Source: Clostridioides difficile (GTDB lineage Bacteria; Bacillota; Clostridia; Peptostreptococcales; Peptostreptococcaceae). Taken from it: a stretch of DNA of 64,000 bases. Position 1 is the first letter of the stretch. Each line of letters opens with the position of its first letter. The stretch lies in NCBI RefSeq assembly GCF_001299635.1, contig NZ_JRHN01000054.1:1-64000 (forward strand), written 5' to 3'. A model generated the notes under the pieces. That model searched no databases and had not been told where the DNA came from. It was given only the letters and a program-made list of their open reading frames with translations. Both the position numbers and the translations under genes were made by a program. Positions 46,328 through 57,158 of the stretch are shown here, in pieces.

Positions 46328-46789
46328 TTATTCATTGTATAAAGCTTTTATTATATCATATCTACAAATTATACCTTTAAGTTTATTGTCATCATCTACC
46401 ACAGGAACTCTGTTTATTGATTTTTTAATCATTACATTAGCTACATCATCAAACTTATCATCTTCATGAACCTTTATTATATCTTTAGACATAAGTTCTC
46501 CAACCTTATAAGCAGCCACCTGTTTTATATCTTTTTCTACTTTTTTTAAATCATCTAAGAAAATCAATCCTTGTAATAGATTTATATAGAGAGGTGCTTC
46601 TATATATTTTTCCTTTTTAAGAATATCTGTTTCAGAAATCACTCCAACCACTCTGTTTTCTGAATCTACAACTGGCAGACCTCCTATTTTTTCTGCAATT
46701 AGCATATTAGCTACATCTGCTATACTATCATCTTGTTTTGCTACTATTACATCTGTTGTCATTATTTCTTTTGCTGTTTTATCCATCAT
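46328..46789 (-). CDS. CBS-domain pair protein
   Basis: Two CBS motifs make up nearly all of the 153 residues: about 8-62 (IMTTDVIVAKQDDSIADVAN) and about 92-150 (LMSKDIIKVHEDDKFDDVAN). Such pairs bind adenine nucleotides and act as energy sensors; no effector domain is attached. AAGGAG lies ten bases before the ATG. It lies between acpS and gerS and may be co-transcribed. Target unknown. Confidence 0.88.
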   Translation of the reverse strand: MMDKTAKEIMTTDVIVAKQDDSIADVANMLIAEKIGGLPVVDSENRVVGVISETDILKKEKYIEAPLYINLLQGLIFLDDLKKVEKDIKQVAAYKVGELMSKDIIKVHEDDKFDDVANVMIKKSINRVPVVDDDNKLKGIICRYDIIKALYNE

Positions 46790-46803
46790 AATGTAATCAC
46801 TCC

Positions 46804-47184
46804 TTAGTCCTTAATTATGGTTATCGCATTTGCTATAGCATAATCTTTTGAATGTGATATTGAAACTTTTATTTCTAAAACATTATAATCTATGCACATT
46901 TTTGCGAGATTATTATAAGTTTTTACTATTGGTTTTCCCATTTCATTTCTGAGAACTTCTATGTCTTTAAAGTTAAATACTCTAATTCCTGTACCCATAG
47001 ATTTACTTATAGCTTCCTTAGCTGCGAAATTACCTGCTATACTTTCTGCTTTAAAATTCTTAGAATTAAAATATTCAATTTCTTTATCAGTAAATATTTT
47101 TTCCAAAAACCTGTTATTTTTTTCTACAGCTTTTCTTATTCTGTCAATTTCAATTATGTCTACACCAATATCAAATATATTCAT
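46804..47184 (-). CDS. acpS: Holo-[acyl-carrier-protein] synthase
   Basis: Transfers 4'-phosphopantetheine from CoA to acyl carrier protein. The 126 residues have GVDIIEIDRIRKAV with the magnesium-binding aspartate and FAAKEAISKSMGTG, plus ISHSKDYAIANAI. GGAGG precedes the ATG. It probably heads a unit with the CBS gene, 14 bases downstream. The upstream region of 461 bases has no gene. Confidence 0.95.
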   Translation of the reverse strand: MNIFDIGVDIIEIDRIRKAVEKNNRFLEKIFTDKEIEYFNSKNFKAESIAGNFAAKEAISKSMGTGIRVFNFKDIEVLRNEMGKPIVKTYNNLAKMCIDYNVLEIKVSISHSKDYAIANAITIIKD

Positions 47185-47645
47185 TGTTCCTCCAGAAAAT
47201 TTATAATGCTTCTTTAAATATTAATAATGAATTTATAAATTTACTATTGATAATACATATTATTATTTAGTTTATGTTACTTATCTTAATTTAATAATCA
47301 TTATAATAAAATTGTAACTTTTAAAATTATTTGTAATGAATATTATATACAAATCTATTATATTATTTATTATACTACACAACTAAGCAAATTTTTTAAA
47401 TTTTATAAAAATTTTATATATATTTATTATATGAATATGTTTTCATTTACATAAAACCTAGCTAAACCTTCTTTATATTTTGAATTACAACATAATTTTG
47501 CAGTAAATTTAAACTTTTTGTGAATTTATTATCACTAAAAATTTACAATTTTTTTGTTATTTTATTAACACCAAAAAACAAAAAAGTCATTTTATCCAAA
47601 ATATTTTTTTGGTCAAAATGACTTTTCAGATTATAAATTAATTTA
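47185..47645. other. 461-base AT-rich intergenic region
   Basis: The region separates acpS from the end of the ATP synthase operon. It contains the atp terminator (47582-47626) and a minus-strand TATAAT near 47425-47435 that may serve acpS. I see no gene or known RNA in it. Confidence 0.5.
47582..47626 (-). terminator. Terminator of the ATP synthase operon
   Basis: AAAAGTCATTTT pairs with AAAATGACTTTT, with an inner CCAAAA/TTTTGG stem. Read on the minus strand a TTTTTTG run follows. It starts about 20 bases after the atpC stop. Confidence 0.88.
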
Positions 47646-47906
47646 TTAAATCCATTCAGCAGATTCTGTTAATATAACAGTTTTATTCTGAGCTACGTTA
47701 ACAAATCCTTCTGCTATTTTTGCTTCTTTAAAACTTCCATCTTTTTTTATCTTTAAAGTTCCTACAGGTATACCTGAAACAAATGGTATATGACCTTTCA
47801 ATACTCCTTTGTCTCCTTTTGTAGTTCTAACTACTATCATTTCAACGTCTCCATCATAAAAAGTATTATCTGGAGTTACAACTTTCAATGAAAATTCACT
47901 GGCCAT
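47646..47906 (-). CDS. atpC: ATP synthase epsilon subunit, short form without C-terminal helices
   Basis: Central-stalk subunit linking the c-ring to F1. The 86 residues cover only the N-terminal beta-sandwich (FSLKVVTPDNTFYDGDVEMI, with KGDKGVLKGHIPFVSGI). The usual length is about 130-140 residues because a C-terminal helical hairpin normally follows and can inhibit ATP hydrolysis. Here the frame ends with two TAA codons and the terminator follows at once, so no lost exon or frameshift is visible. It starts two bases after atpD. Confidence 0.92.
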   Translation of the reverse strand: MASEFSLKVVTPDNTFYDGDVEMIVVRTTKGDKGVLKGHIPFVSGIPVGTLKIKKDGSFKEAKIAEGFVNVAQNKTVILTESAEWI

Positions 47907-47908
47907 GA

Positions 47909-49306
<1,398 letters not shown>

Positions 49307-49315
49307 CTAACCTCC

Positions 49316-50194
49316 CTATTTTAGAGCTTCAACTCCACCAACTATCTCTGTTATTTCTTGAGTTACAGCTGACTGTCTTGCTCTGTTATAACTTAACTCT
49401 AAATTAGATAGCATTTCATTCGCATTGTCTGTGGCTGATTCCATCGCAGTTCTTCTAGCACCTTGCTCTGACGCAAAAGATTCCAAAATTCCACCATATA
49501 CTGTACCTGATATAAATTGAGGTACTATATAACTCAAAACTGCCTCTGCTGATGGTATATATTGTACTTTTGATTTACTTTGCTTTTCTTCTTTTATTAC
49601 AATTCCATGGTCATCTGTATCTTTCTCAAAAACTAATGGAAGCAATTTTAAAATTTCAACTTCTTGTGATAAAGCTGATTTAAATTTTGTATAAGAAATA
49701 TAAACTTCATCTACTTCACCTTTTTTATACAGGTCAATAATAGTTTGTGAAATTTCTATCGCATCTTCATATCCACAAGCTTCCACACTATTTATATCTT
49801 TTACTATATTGTAATCTCTTTTAGAAAAGAATTCATGAGCTTTCTTTCCTACAGTTATAACTGTTTCCTTTTTACCTTGCATATGAGATACAGATTCCTT
49901 TAACACATTGGAATTGTATCCACCAGCAAGACCTCTGTCTCCAGCTACTACTATATAGCACTTATTCTTTACTTCTCTTTCTTTTAAAAATTCATTTCTA
50001 ACTCCACGTGTTGTTTGGGCAATATCTTTTACTGTATCGTACAAAGTATTAAAGTATTCTCTTGAATCTTCAGCTTTTTCTTTTGCCTTTCTAAGCTTAG
50101 AAGATGCAACTAGTTCCATAGCTTTAGTTATTTGTTTTGTACTTTCAACAGTTCCCATACGTATTTTGATTGCTTTAATTCCAGCTCCTGCCAA
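49316..50194 (-). CDS. atpG: ATP synthase subunit gamma
   Basis: Rotor shaft of F1, 292 residues. The N-terminal helix IKIRMGTVESTKQITKAMELV and the C-terminal helix SNLELSYNRARQSAVTQEIT form the coiled coil; VVAGDRGLAGGYN is the conserved core segment. The start is TTG, nine bases or so after AAAGGAGGT. It lies between atpA and atpD. Confidence 0.97.
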   Translation of the reverse strand: MAGAGIKAIKIRMGTVESTKQITKAMELVASSKLRKAKEKAEDSREYFNTLYDTVKDIAQTTRGVRNEFLKEREVKNKCYIVVAGDRGLAGGYNSNVLKESVSHMQGKKETVITVGKKAHEFFSKRDYNIVKDINSVEACGYEDAIEISQTIIDLYKKGEVDEVYISYTKFKSALSQEVEILKLLPLVFEKDTDDHGIVIKEEKQSKSKVQYIPSAEAVLSYIVPQFISGTVYGGILESFASEQGARRTAMESATDNANEMLSNLELSYNRARQSAVTQEITEIVGGVEALK

Positions 50195-50221
50195 TTAATT
50201 TACCTCCTTTTTTAAAAAGGA

Positions 50222-51724
50222 TTATACTTCAACAACAAACTTTTCTTTAAATTCATTTATTGCATCTGTTAAATCATGAGTGAAGTCATCTCCACCTAAT
50301 ATTTTTCTTGATATTTCTGGATAATTATTATCTACAAATGCATACAATTCTGATTCAAATCTAGCTATATTATCTATTGGAATATCCTCTAGATGATTAT
50401 TTATAACAGCGTATATTATCATAACCTGATTTTCAACTTTTATTGGTTGATGCTCACCTTGTTTTAATATCTCAACTATTCTTTCACCTTGAGCAAGTCT
50501 CTTTTTAGTATCTTCATCCAAGTCAGAACCAAATTGTGAGAATGCTGCAAGTTCTCTATATTGTGAATATGCAAGTTTTAATGTACCTGCAACTTTTTTC
50601 ATTGCTTTAATTTGCGCAGAACCACCAACCCTCGATACTGATATACCAGGGTCAACTGCTGGTCTTACACCTGAATAGAATAATTCTGGTTGTAAGTATA
50701 TTTGACCATCTGTTATAGATATAACGTTTGTTGGTATATACGCAGAAACGTCACCAGCTTGAGTTTCTATTATAGGTAAAGCAGTCATTGAACCTCCACC
50801 TAATTCATCTGATAACTTAGCTGCTCTTTCAAGTAATCTTGAATGTAAATAGAATACATCTCCAGGATATGCCTCACGTCCTGGTGGTCTTCTAAGTAAT
50901 AATGACATTTCTCTATATGCAACGGCTTGTTTACTTAAATCATCATATACTATAAGTACATGTTTTCCATTGTACATAAACTCTTCACCCATCGCTGCTC
51001 CAGCATATGGCGCTATATATTGAAGTGGCGCTGATTCAGATGCTGTTGCTGAAACTACTATTGTATAGTCTAAAGCTCCACCTTTTTCTAGTGAATTAAC
51101 CAATTGAGCTACAGTAGAACGTTTTTGCCCAATTGCTACATATATACATATAACATCTTTTCCTTTTTGATTTAATATAGTGTCAATAACTATAGATGTT
51201 TTACCAGTTTGTCTGTCACCTATTATTAACTCCCTTTGACCTCTTCCAATTGGTATCATTGAATCTATTGATTTGATTCCTGTTTGTAATGGTTCATAAA
51301 CAGACCTTCTATCTATTATACCAGGTGCTTCAGATTCAACTGGTCTAGTTTTTGTATATGCTATAGGTCCTTTTCCATCTATTGGTTGACCTAGAGAATT
51401 TACAACCCTACCCATTAAAGCTTCTCCAACTGGAACTTCAACTATTCTTCCAGTTCTCTTAACTATATCGCCTTCTTTTATTTCACTGTCATCACCAAGT
51501 ATAACAGCTCCAACTACTTCTTCTTCTAAGTTAAGTGCCATACCATATATTTCACCTGGGAACTCTAGTAACTCACCAGACATAGCTTTCTCTAATCCAT
51601 ATACACTCGCTATACCATCCCCAACTGTTAAAACACTCCCTGTATCTGTTAACTCAACTTTATTCTCATAATTTTTTATTTGCTGCTTAATTATAGAACT
51701 TATTTCTTCAGGTTTTAAGTTCAT
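50222..51724 (-). CDS. atpA: ATP synthase subunit alpha
   Basis: Non-catalytic nucleotide-binding F1 subunit of 500 residues. The P-loop is [18 protein letters not shown], with the arginine-finger region in [15 protein letters not shown]. The N-terminal region [18 protein letters not shown] is typical. It begins 16 bases after atpH. Confidence 0.98.
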   Translation of the reverse strand: MNLKPEEISSIIKQQIKNYENKVELTDTGSVLTVGDGIASVYGLEKAMSGELLEFPGEIYGMALNLEEEVVGAVILGDDSEIKEGDIVKRTGRIVEVPVGEALMGRVVNSLGQPIDGKGPIAYTKTRPVESEAPGIIDRRSVYEPLQTGIKSIDSMIPIGRGQRELIIGDRQTGKTSIVIDTILNQKGKDVICIYVAIGQKRSTVAQLVNSLEKGGALDYTIVVSATASESAPLQYIAPYAGAAMGEEFMYNGKHVLIVYDDLSKQAVAYREMSLLLRRPPGREAYPGDVFYLHSRLLERAAKLSDELGGGSMTALPIIETQAGDVSAYIPTNVISITDGQIYLQPELFYSGVRPAVDPGISVSRVGGSAQIKAMKKVAGTLKLAYSQYRELAAFSQFGSDLDEDTKKRLAQGERIVEILKQGEHQPIKVENQVMIIYAVINNHLEDIPIDNIARFESELYAFVDNNYPEISRKILGGDDFTHDLTDAINEFKEKFVVEV

Positions 51725-51740
51725 GGGTTCACCGCCATTC

Positions 51741-52286
51741 TTAAGATATTACTTCAGATAGCTTTTCTTTCATCTTATCTAGACGAGTTTTTACAGTGCC
51801 ATCTATCTGTTCATTTCCAAGTCTAACTAGAACTCCCCCTAGTATAGTCTTGTCAACTACATTTTCTATAGTAACATTTTTATTGTATTTACTTGAAAGT
51901 TTAACTTCAAGTTCTTTAATATCTGTTTCACTTATTGGAATAGCACTTATTGCTACACCAGCAATCACATTGTTTTTCTTATTTAATAACTCTTTATAAG
52001 CTAATTCTATATCTTCTAAATATGATATCCTATCTTTGTCTACCAAAACTTTCAAGAAGTTTTTTATGTTGGAACTTACTTCCTTACTAAAAATAATTTC
52101 TACCAAGTTTTTCTTTTCTGATTTTGAAACTAATGGTGATTTTAAAACTTTGTAGAAATCTTTACTAACTTTAGTCATCATATCTACTACTTTTTCTAAT
52201 TCTTTGAACAATAAATCAGTTGAATTTTCTTCTTCTCCTAATTGAAATAGGGCTTCAGCATATCTGTTGGCTATTACATTTATCAT
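51741..52286 (-). CDS. atpH: ATP synthase subunit delta
   Basis: Peripheral stalk subunit linking F1 to subunit b, 181 residues. The N-terminal helical domain starts [15 protein letters not shown]; the C-terminal motif is [23 protein letters not shown]-like ([18 protein letters not shown]). It overlaps the atpF end by four bases (ATGA), indicating coupled translation. Confidence 0.96.
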   Translation of the reverse strand: MINVIANRYAEALFQLGEEENSTDLLFKELEKVVDMMTKVSKDFYKVLKSPLVSKSEKKNLVEIIFSKEVSSNIKNFLKVLVDKDRISYLEDIELAYKELLNKKNNVIAGVAISAIPISETDIKELEVKLSSKYNKNVTIENVVDKTILGGVLVRLGNEQIDGTVKTRLDKMKEKLSEVIS

Positions 52287-52780
52287 TTAGCTTCCCCTAC
52301 CTCTTTTATAAAGTTTTCTATCAATTCTTCATGTTTAGATTTATCTAAATCTTTTTCAATGACCTTAGATGCTGCAAGTAGTGCTATATTAGATATATCA
52401 CTCTTAATTTCATTTATAACCTTTTGTCTTTCTTGTTCTACATCTTTACTTGCTTTCTCTTTTATATCAAGAGCATCTTTCTTTGCAGTATTTACTATAT
52501 CATCTGATTTCTGTTCTGCTCTTATAGTTGCTTGTTTTATGATTTCTTGACCTTCATCTTTAGCAAAATTGATTTTTGACTCATATTCTTTTTTCAGAGC
52601 TAAACCTTCATTTTTTGCTTTTTCGCCTTCTGCCAGATCGTTTTTAATATCATTTTCTCTTGATTCAATTATATTTAATACTGGCTTAAATAAAAGCTTT
52701 CTCAGAAGTAAAAATATTATAAAAGTATTAACAATTTGGAACACAAATTCCCATGTTATACCTACTAGTGCTTTCTCCAT
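52283..52780 (-). CDS. atpF: ATP synthase subunit b
   Basis: Peripheral stalk, about 165 residues: one N-terminal transmembrane helix (WEFVFQIVNTFIIFLLL) and then a long charged helix (NDIKNDLAEGEKAKNEGLAL onward) forming the dimeric coiled coil. I chose the ATG at 52780, since the earlier ATG six codons upstream is part of the GGAAAGGAGG ribosome binding site. It is preceded by a 122-base spacer with two stem-loops after atpE. Confidence 0.95.
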   Translation of the reverse strand: MEKALVGITWEFVFQIVNTFIIFLLLRKLLFKPVLNIIESRENDIKNDLAEGEKAKNEGLALKKEYESKINFAKDEGQEIIKQATIRAEQKSDDIVNTAKKDALDIKEKASKDVEQERQKVINEIKSDISNIALLAASKVIEKDLDKSKHEELIENFIKEVGEAK

Positions 52781-52809
52781 AATTATCCTCCTTTCCATAA
52801 ATCATAACT

Positions 52810-52885
52810 ACTTATAATCACGAGAAGAAAAAACTCTTCTCATGATTATAAGTTTGAGATGATTTACCTATAAACCTATCTCAAA
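52810..52885 (-). other. Tandem stem-loops between atpE and atpF
   Basis: An 18-bp stem (ACTTATAATCACGAGAAG at 52810-52827 with its near complement at 52836-52853) is followed by an 8-bp stem (TTTGAGAT at 52853-52860 with ATCTCAAA at 52878-52885). No T-run follows on the minus strand, so a full terminator is unlikely. An mRNA stability or processing role is plausible. Confidence 0.7.
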
Positions 52886-52902
52886 ATATTTAAGGACTAA
52901 AT

Positions 52903-53163
52903 CTACATTCCTAAGTATTTAAAGAATGGATTTACGAATAGAAGTATTATTGATACAACCAAACCATATATTGCTGAAGACTCTGCTATAGCAACACCTA
53001 GTAATAAAGTTGAAGTTATATCACCTTTAGCTTCTGGTTGGTTCCCTACTGCTTCTGCTGCTTTACCTGCTGCTACACCTTGACCTATTCCTGCACCTAT
53101 ACCTGTTGCAACTGCTATTCCTGCACCTATTGCTGATGCTGCCGCTACTATTGCTGTTTCCAT
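52903..53163 (-). CDS. atpE: ATP synthase subunit c, sodium-type signature
   Basis: Rotor-ring proteolipid of 86 residues with two transmembrane helices joined by the loop [10 protein letters not shown]. The ion-site residues are Gln28 (in [11 protein letters not shown]), Glu61 and Ser62 (in [10 protein letters not shown]), followed by Ser63 and Tyr66. These match the sodium-binding Gln32/Glu65/Ser66 pattern of Ilyobacter and Propionigenium. A proton-only ring would usually lack this set. AAGGAGG precedes the ATG. Confidence 0.97.
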   Translation of the reverse strand: METAIVAAASAIGAGIAVATGIGAGIGQGVAAGKAAEAVGNQPEAKGDITSTLLLGVAIAESSAIYGLVVSIILLFVNPFFKYLGM

Positions 53164-53231
53164 AATTATTTCCTCCTTAAAACTTTAATTTTTTAAATTA
53201 TTTTATTTTTATCTTAATATAAGTTGATTTC

Positions 53232-53936
53232 TTAATCTAATTCTCCTGCACTTGATATAAACACCATTGTTAACATTATGAATATATATGCTTGTAACAA
53301 TCCTGCAAATAAGTCAAAATACAAGTGCAATGGTACTGGTATTAGTATCTGTCCAATTGGTATTGATAATCCTGGTATTAAACTAGATACAAAACCTAAA
53401 AGTTGATAAAATAGACCCATTATAATTGTTCCACCTAAAATATTCCCAAATGGACGGAAACTTAATGATATTGGTCTGGCTAACTCACCTATAATATTGA
53501 TTGGTAACATTACAGGAAGTGGTTGAGCCAATTCTTTAAAGTACGATAATCCCTTAAATTTAACTCCTGCAAAATAAATCATAAAAAATGTAATCATTGC
53601 CCATGCAGCAGTTGTATCTAAGTCGGTTGTTGGTGATCTTAATCCAAGTAATGGGCTTAAATTTGAGCATGCGAAAAATAAAAACAAACTTCCTATGTAT
53701 GGTATCATATATGGCATTCTTTTTATTGTGTTTTTACCCATAACATTTGTAACCATTTTAGCAAGACCACCTATTGCAAACTCCAAAAATATTTGGATTT
53801 TACTAGTTGGAACTTTTTTTAAGTTTCTAGTCAAGAAATAAGATGCTATCGCTAAAAAGGCCATTATTCCCCAACTCACTAGTATTGTTTCACTAATTTT
53901 AAAGTTTCCTATGAGATAATAATGCGCTTGACTCAT
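53232..53936 (-). CDS. atpB: ATP synthase subunit a
   Basis: Membrane stator channel of 234 residues with five or six transmembrane helices. The essential arginine is in GELARPISLSFRPFGN, and the C-terminal motif is LLQAYIFIMLTMVFISSA. GGAGG precedes the ATG. It lies between atpI and atpE. Confidence 0.97.
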   Translation of the reverse strand: MSQAHYYLIGNFKISETILVSWGIMAFLAIASYFLTRNLKKVPTSKIQIFLEFAIGGLAKMVTNVMGKNTIKRMPYMIPYIGSLFLFFACSNLSPLLGLRSPTTDLDTTAAWAMITFFMIYFAGVKFKGLSYFKELAQPLPVMLPINIIGELARPISLSFRPFGNILGGTIIMGLFYQLLGFVSSLIPGLSIPIGQILIPVPLHLYFDLFAGLLQAYIFIMLTMVFISSAGELD

Positions 53937-53938
53937 AC

Positions 53939-54325
53939 TTATGCCTCCTTCCTCTTTAATTTATTTATAAAGTTTTTTGATAATATGACAAACTTTGTAC
54001 TCAATAATCCTAATGCTGTTCCGATTATATTTAAATGTGGTACTTTAGCTGAAGCAATTAGAACAACTGCCATTATAAATAACCTAATGGTATATTGTGC
54101 TGATGCATAAGCTTGTGCCTTTCCAGCAGGAAATGTCACTGATTTTTCCAGTGATATTGCCAATAATCTAAAATTTAACATAGCTATTATAGAGCCAAAT
54201 ATAAGTCCTAATAATAATGGCTTACTTAATGTTGATGTTATCAACATTAGCACAATTAAAATTACATCAAATATTACTATACCCTTTGTTACTGACCTTA
54301 CTTGGTTAAGTAATTTTATATCCAA
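53939..54325 (-). CDS. atpI: ATP synthase subunit I family protein
   Basis: Small membrane protein of 128 residues with about four transmembrane helices (IVIFDVILIVLMLITS, LLLGLIFGSIIAMLNFRLL). AtpI-type proteins help c-ring assembly. The start is TTG behind GAAGGAAG. It lies between the AtpZ-like gene and atpB. Confidence 0.82.
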   Translation of the reverse strand: MDIKLLNQVRSVTKGIVIFDVILIVLMLITSTLSKPLLLGLIFGSIIAMLNFRLLAISLEKSVTFPAGKAQAYASAQYTIRLFIMAVVLIASAKVPHLNIIGTALGLLSTKFVILSKNFINKLKRKEA

Positions 54326-54329
54326 TATA

Positions 54330-54557
54330 TCACTTCCTTCGTGTATATACTATTAGAGTTTTATAAACACCACTGAAAGCTCCTCCAACGCCTAACAATA
54401 AAAATATTATTGTCAGAACTGGACTAGTATTTAATTTACTATCTAAAAATTTTCCTAAGAAAGTACATCCTAATATTGATATTACAATCATCAATCCTAT
54501 TTGGCTTATTAAACTAAACAACTTTGCAATTTCCATATGTGTATTTCTTTTACTCAT
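54330..54557 (-). CDS. AtpZ-like membrane protein
   Basis: 75 residues with two transmembrane helices: LFSLISQIGLMIVISILGCTF-like first helix (about 10-32) and VLTIIFLLLGVGGAFSGVYK (about 46-66). This matches the AtpZ/AtpI small protein that opens many atp operons, sometimes linked to magnesium or calcium movement. It is the first gene of the atp operon, five bases before atpI. Confidence 0.8.
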   Translation of the reverse strand: MSKRNTHMEIAKLFSLISQIGLMIVISILGCTFLGKFLDSKLNTSPVLTIIFLLLGVGGAFSGVYKTLIVYTRRK

Positions 54558-54634
54558 AAATAGTATCCCTCATTATTACAAAATAAATAACAATTAATTA
54601 ATCTATATCATAAATTTATTTAATTATAAAATAT

Positions 54635-54663
54635 ATCTTACTACTAATCTGATGATTTTTCAA
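54635..54663 (-). promoter_or_regulatory. Candidate atp operon promoter
   Basis: Minus-strand TTGAAA (54663-54658) and TAAGAT (54640-54635) are spaced by 17 bases, some 80 bases before the first atp gene. Both boxes deviate from consensus. Confidence 0.4.
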
Positions 54664-54731
54664 ACACTTTCTTTTAACCATATCATTCCATTGTCATAAT
54701 TTGGCTTTTATTGTCATGTCATTACTATTTA

Positions 54732-55169
54732 CTAAAATTTTATAAGCTCTATTCCTGCTTCTTTTAGCAATTCTGTAGACATGTCATCTGGATAATCACC
54801 TTCATAAACAATTTTTAATATACCTGCATTTATGCACATTTTTGCACACAAAACACAAGGCCTTGTAGTAACATACAAAGTTGCTCCATCTACACTAATA
54901 CCATTATGAGCTGCTTGTATTATGGCATTTTGTTCAGCATGTAATGCTCTACACAATTCATGTCTTTCTCCTGAAGGAATATTCAATTCCTGCCTTTTAC
55001 ATCCAATATTTTCACAGTGTTCAAGATTTCTTGGAGAGCCATTATATCCAGTTGTTAATATTTGTTTGTCCCTTACAATGACAGCACCTACTTGTCTTCT
55101 AATACAAGTTGAACGCTTTTTCACTACTTCTGCAATTTCCATGAAGTATTCATCCCATGATGGTCTCAT
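54732..55169 (-). CDS. dCMP deaminase (ComEB-type zinc deaminase)
   Basis: Converts dCMP to dUMP for thymidylate synthesis. The 145 residues have the zinc site in [13 protein letters not shown] (histidine and catalytic glutamate) and [17 protein letters not shown] (two cysteines). The start [21 protein letters not shown] is typical. AGGAGAAAAG precedes the ATG. It lies alone upstream of the atp operon. Confidence 0.93.
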   Translation of the reverse strand: MRPSWDEYFMEIAEVVKKRSTCIRRQVGAVIVRDKQILTTGYNGSPRNLEHCENIGCKRQELNIPSGERHELCRALHAEQNAIIQAAHNGISVDGATLYVTTRPCVLCAKMCINAGILKIVYEGDYPDDMSTELLKEAGIELIKF

Positions 55170-55284
55170 AATTTACTTTTCTCCTCTTTGCTTATGTACT
55201 GGTCTTATATATTTATTAGATTTCAAGCTAAATAAATACTTATTTTTATATTATATACACATGTTAATTGAATGTCCAATAAAA

Positions 55285-55335
55285 AAAGAGCATTTTTACC
55301 ATTTAAATTTTAAATACCCGTTATATGCTCTCTTT
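55285..55335 (-). terminator. Terminator after yqeB
   Basis: On the minus strand AAAGAGAGCAT pairs with ATGCTCTTT around an AT-rich loop that can itself pair, and a TTTTTTT run follows. Confidence 0.8.
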
Positions 55336-55394
55336 AATCTATTAAATTTATTATATCATCTTAACAAAATATTAATAGCCCTATCTAATATAAA

Positions 55395-56210
55395 TTAATT
55401 TTTTGGATAGATTCCATTGTTTAATATGGCTTCTAAAACCCCTCCAGCTATGCATCTAGCTTTATCTGATATTGTAAAAGCATTCTTAACTTCTTCTTTT
55501 CTAGGGTCTATGTCTAGTATTTTTAAACTTTTATTTACCTTTGCTCCATCTTTTAATAATCCTCTAAGCACTCCAGGTATTGTTGCTCTAACTTCATGCT
55601 TTTTTTCATAATCATTAATATAACAAAGTAAGTCTCCTTTTTCAACTATATCGCCTATCTTACATACATTTTCCATTATACCAGCATGCTGTGAATGCAT
55701 TACCCTCTCTTTAGCGAAACCTTTTATTGCACCTGGTATTCCAGTATTTTTTTCTGCTCTTCCATCAGTTATTACTCTTCCTAGATTATGACCTCTCATT
55801 GTTTCTATAACAATGTCTACATCTTCACCTGCGCAAAATCCAGGTCCTAAAGCTATTGTAAGTGGCGCCATATCTTTAGTTGTACCTAAGTTTTTCTTAG
55901 CTAATATCCCATCAACCAAAACAATTGGATTTATTTTTGATAGCATTTCTCCTTTTGGGTCTATAATCAATGCTACTTTATCTTGAGACAAGGTCTCTTC
56001 TATTTCTTTTTCAGTATTACAAAGTATGCACTCTACACCTTCAACAATCACCTTTTTTTCATAAACAGCTTCACAAAAAGAAATTTGTCTTCTTATGGCT
56101 AATGGTTCTTCTATTTCTAGAGCAATCACTTTAAAACCACTATTGTGTAATTTATGAATAACTGCTGTCGCTAAATCTCCTGCTCCTCTTACCACTATAC
56201 AATTTTTCAT
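55395..56210 (-). CDS. yqeB: YqeB/EF2563-family selenium-dependent molybdenum hydroxylase accessory protein
   Basis: 271 residues with an N-terminal Rossmann-like motif CIVVRGAGDLATAVIHKLHN and family segments IDPKGEMLSKINPIVLVDGI and LGPGFCAGEDVDIVIETMRGH. A lipoyl-like C-terminal region (GDIVEKGDLLCYIN) is visible. The family is genetically linked to selenium-dependent molybdenum hydroxylases such as xanthine dehydrogenase, but none is encoded in this window, so it is an orphan here. AGGAG precedes the ATG. Confidence 0.88.
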   Translation of the reverse strand: MKNCIVVRGAGDLATAVIHKLHNSGFKVIALEIEEPLAIRRQISFCEAVYEKKVIVEGVECILCNTEKEIEETLSQDKVALIIDPKGEMLSKINPIVLVDGILAKKNLGTTKDMAPLTIALGPGFCAGEDVDIVIETMRGHNLGRVITDGRAEKNTGIPGAIKGFAKERVMHSQHAGIMENVCKIGDIVEKGDLLCYINDYEKKHEVRATIPGVLRGLLKDGAKVNKSLKILDIDPRKEEVKNAFTISDKARCIAGGVLEAILNNGIYPKN

Positions 56211-56429
56211 GTATTATCACTCCTAATAATATCCTTCATACTTTATTTCTAATTTAATACACATCAATTTAATTGTAAGCAACTAACATGCCATATTGAA
56301 AAACATTAATATTTTGTAGATTCCTGTAAAATAGCCATTCTTTTTTAATTGGTAAAAACTTTTTATTCTCAATTCGAGAAATTTATCAATTCAAGAATTA
56401 CTATTTTGAGAAAAATATATAAAAAGGAA

Positions 56430-56464
56430 CCTTCTTACATAAAATTATACATTACATAAGAAGG
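56430..56464 (-). terminator. Terminator after upp
   Basis: CCTTCTTA and TAAGAAGG flank an AT-rich loop; TTCCTTTTTATA follows on the minus strand. It lies 30 bases beyond the upp stop. Confidence 0.75.
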
Positions 56465-56493
56465 CCCCCAGAAATATTTATGGTTATTTATTT

Positions 56494-57123
56494 TTATTTA
56501 GTTCCAAATAATCTATCTCCAGCATCACCAAGACCAGGAATTATATATCCATGTTCATTCAATTTTTCATCAATTGATGCAACATATATATCAACATCAT
56601 CATGATATTTTTGTACTTCTGCTATACCTTCTGGTGCAGCTACTAAATTAGCTAATTTTATACTTTTAGCTCCTTTAGATTTAAGTAAATCTATGGCTGC
56701 TACAGCAGACCCTCCTGTTGCAAGCATAGGGTCAACTACTATTATATCTCTTTCTCCTATATCTTGAGGAAGTTTACAATAGTATTCAACTGGTTTTAAT
56801 GTTTCTGGGTCTCTATATAGTCCCACATGCCCAACTTTTGCTGCTGGCATTAAACTTACTAATCCATCTACCATCCCAAGACCTGCTCTTAAGATTGGAA
56901 TTATTGCTAATTTTTTACCCGCAACTACTTTAGATGATGTTTTTTGAATAGGAGTTTCTATTTCTACATCTTTTAATGGTATATCTTTTGTTATTTCATA
57001 TCCCATTAACATTGCAATTTCAGTTAAAAGTTCTCTAAAATCCTTAGAACCAGTATTTTTGTCTCTCATTAAAGTTAATTTATGTTGTATTAATGGATGG
57101 TTTGTCTCTACCACTTTACTCAT
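56494..57123 (-). CDS. upp: Uracil phosphoribosyltransferase
   Basis: Salvages uracil to UMP with PRPP. The 209-residue length is usual. The PRPP-binding motif is [22 protein letters not shown]. The N terminus [21 protein letters not shown] and uracil-site [13 protein letters not shown] at the C terminus are conserved. AGGAGGA precedes the ATG. Confidence 0.97.
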   Translation of the reverse strand: MSKVVETNHPLIQHKLTLMRDKNTGSKDFRELLTEIAMLMGYEITKDIPLKDVEIETPIQKTSSKVVAGKKLAIIPILRAGLGMVDGLVSLMPAAKVGHVGLYRDPETLKPVEYYCKLPQDIGERDIIVVDPMLATGGSAVAAIDLLKSKGAKSIKLANLVAAPEGIAEVQKYHDDVDIYVASIDEKLNEHGYIIPGLGDAGDRLFGTK

Positions 57124-57158
57124 TTTGATAATTCCTCCTAATAAAACTGTAATTTTTA

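Noticed and set aside
47627-47660. Possible frameshift that truncated atpC
   Set aside because: Two consecutive stops are followed at once by the operon terminator, leaving no space for a lost C-terminal domain.
54922-55398. 158-codon plus-strand open frame
   Set aside because: Antisense to the dCMP deaminase and runs through its promoter and the yqeB terminator.
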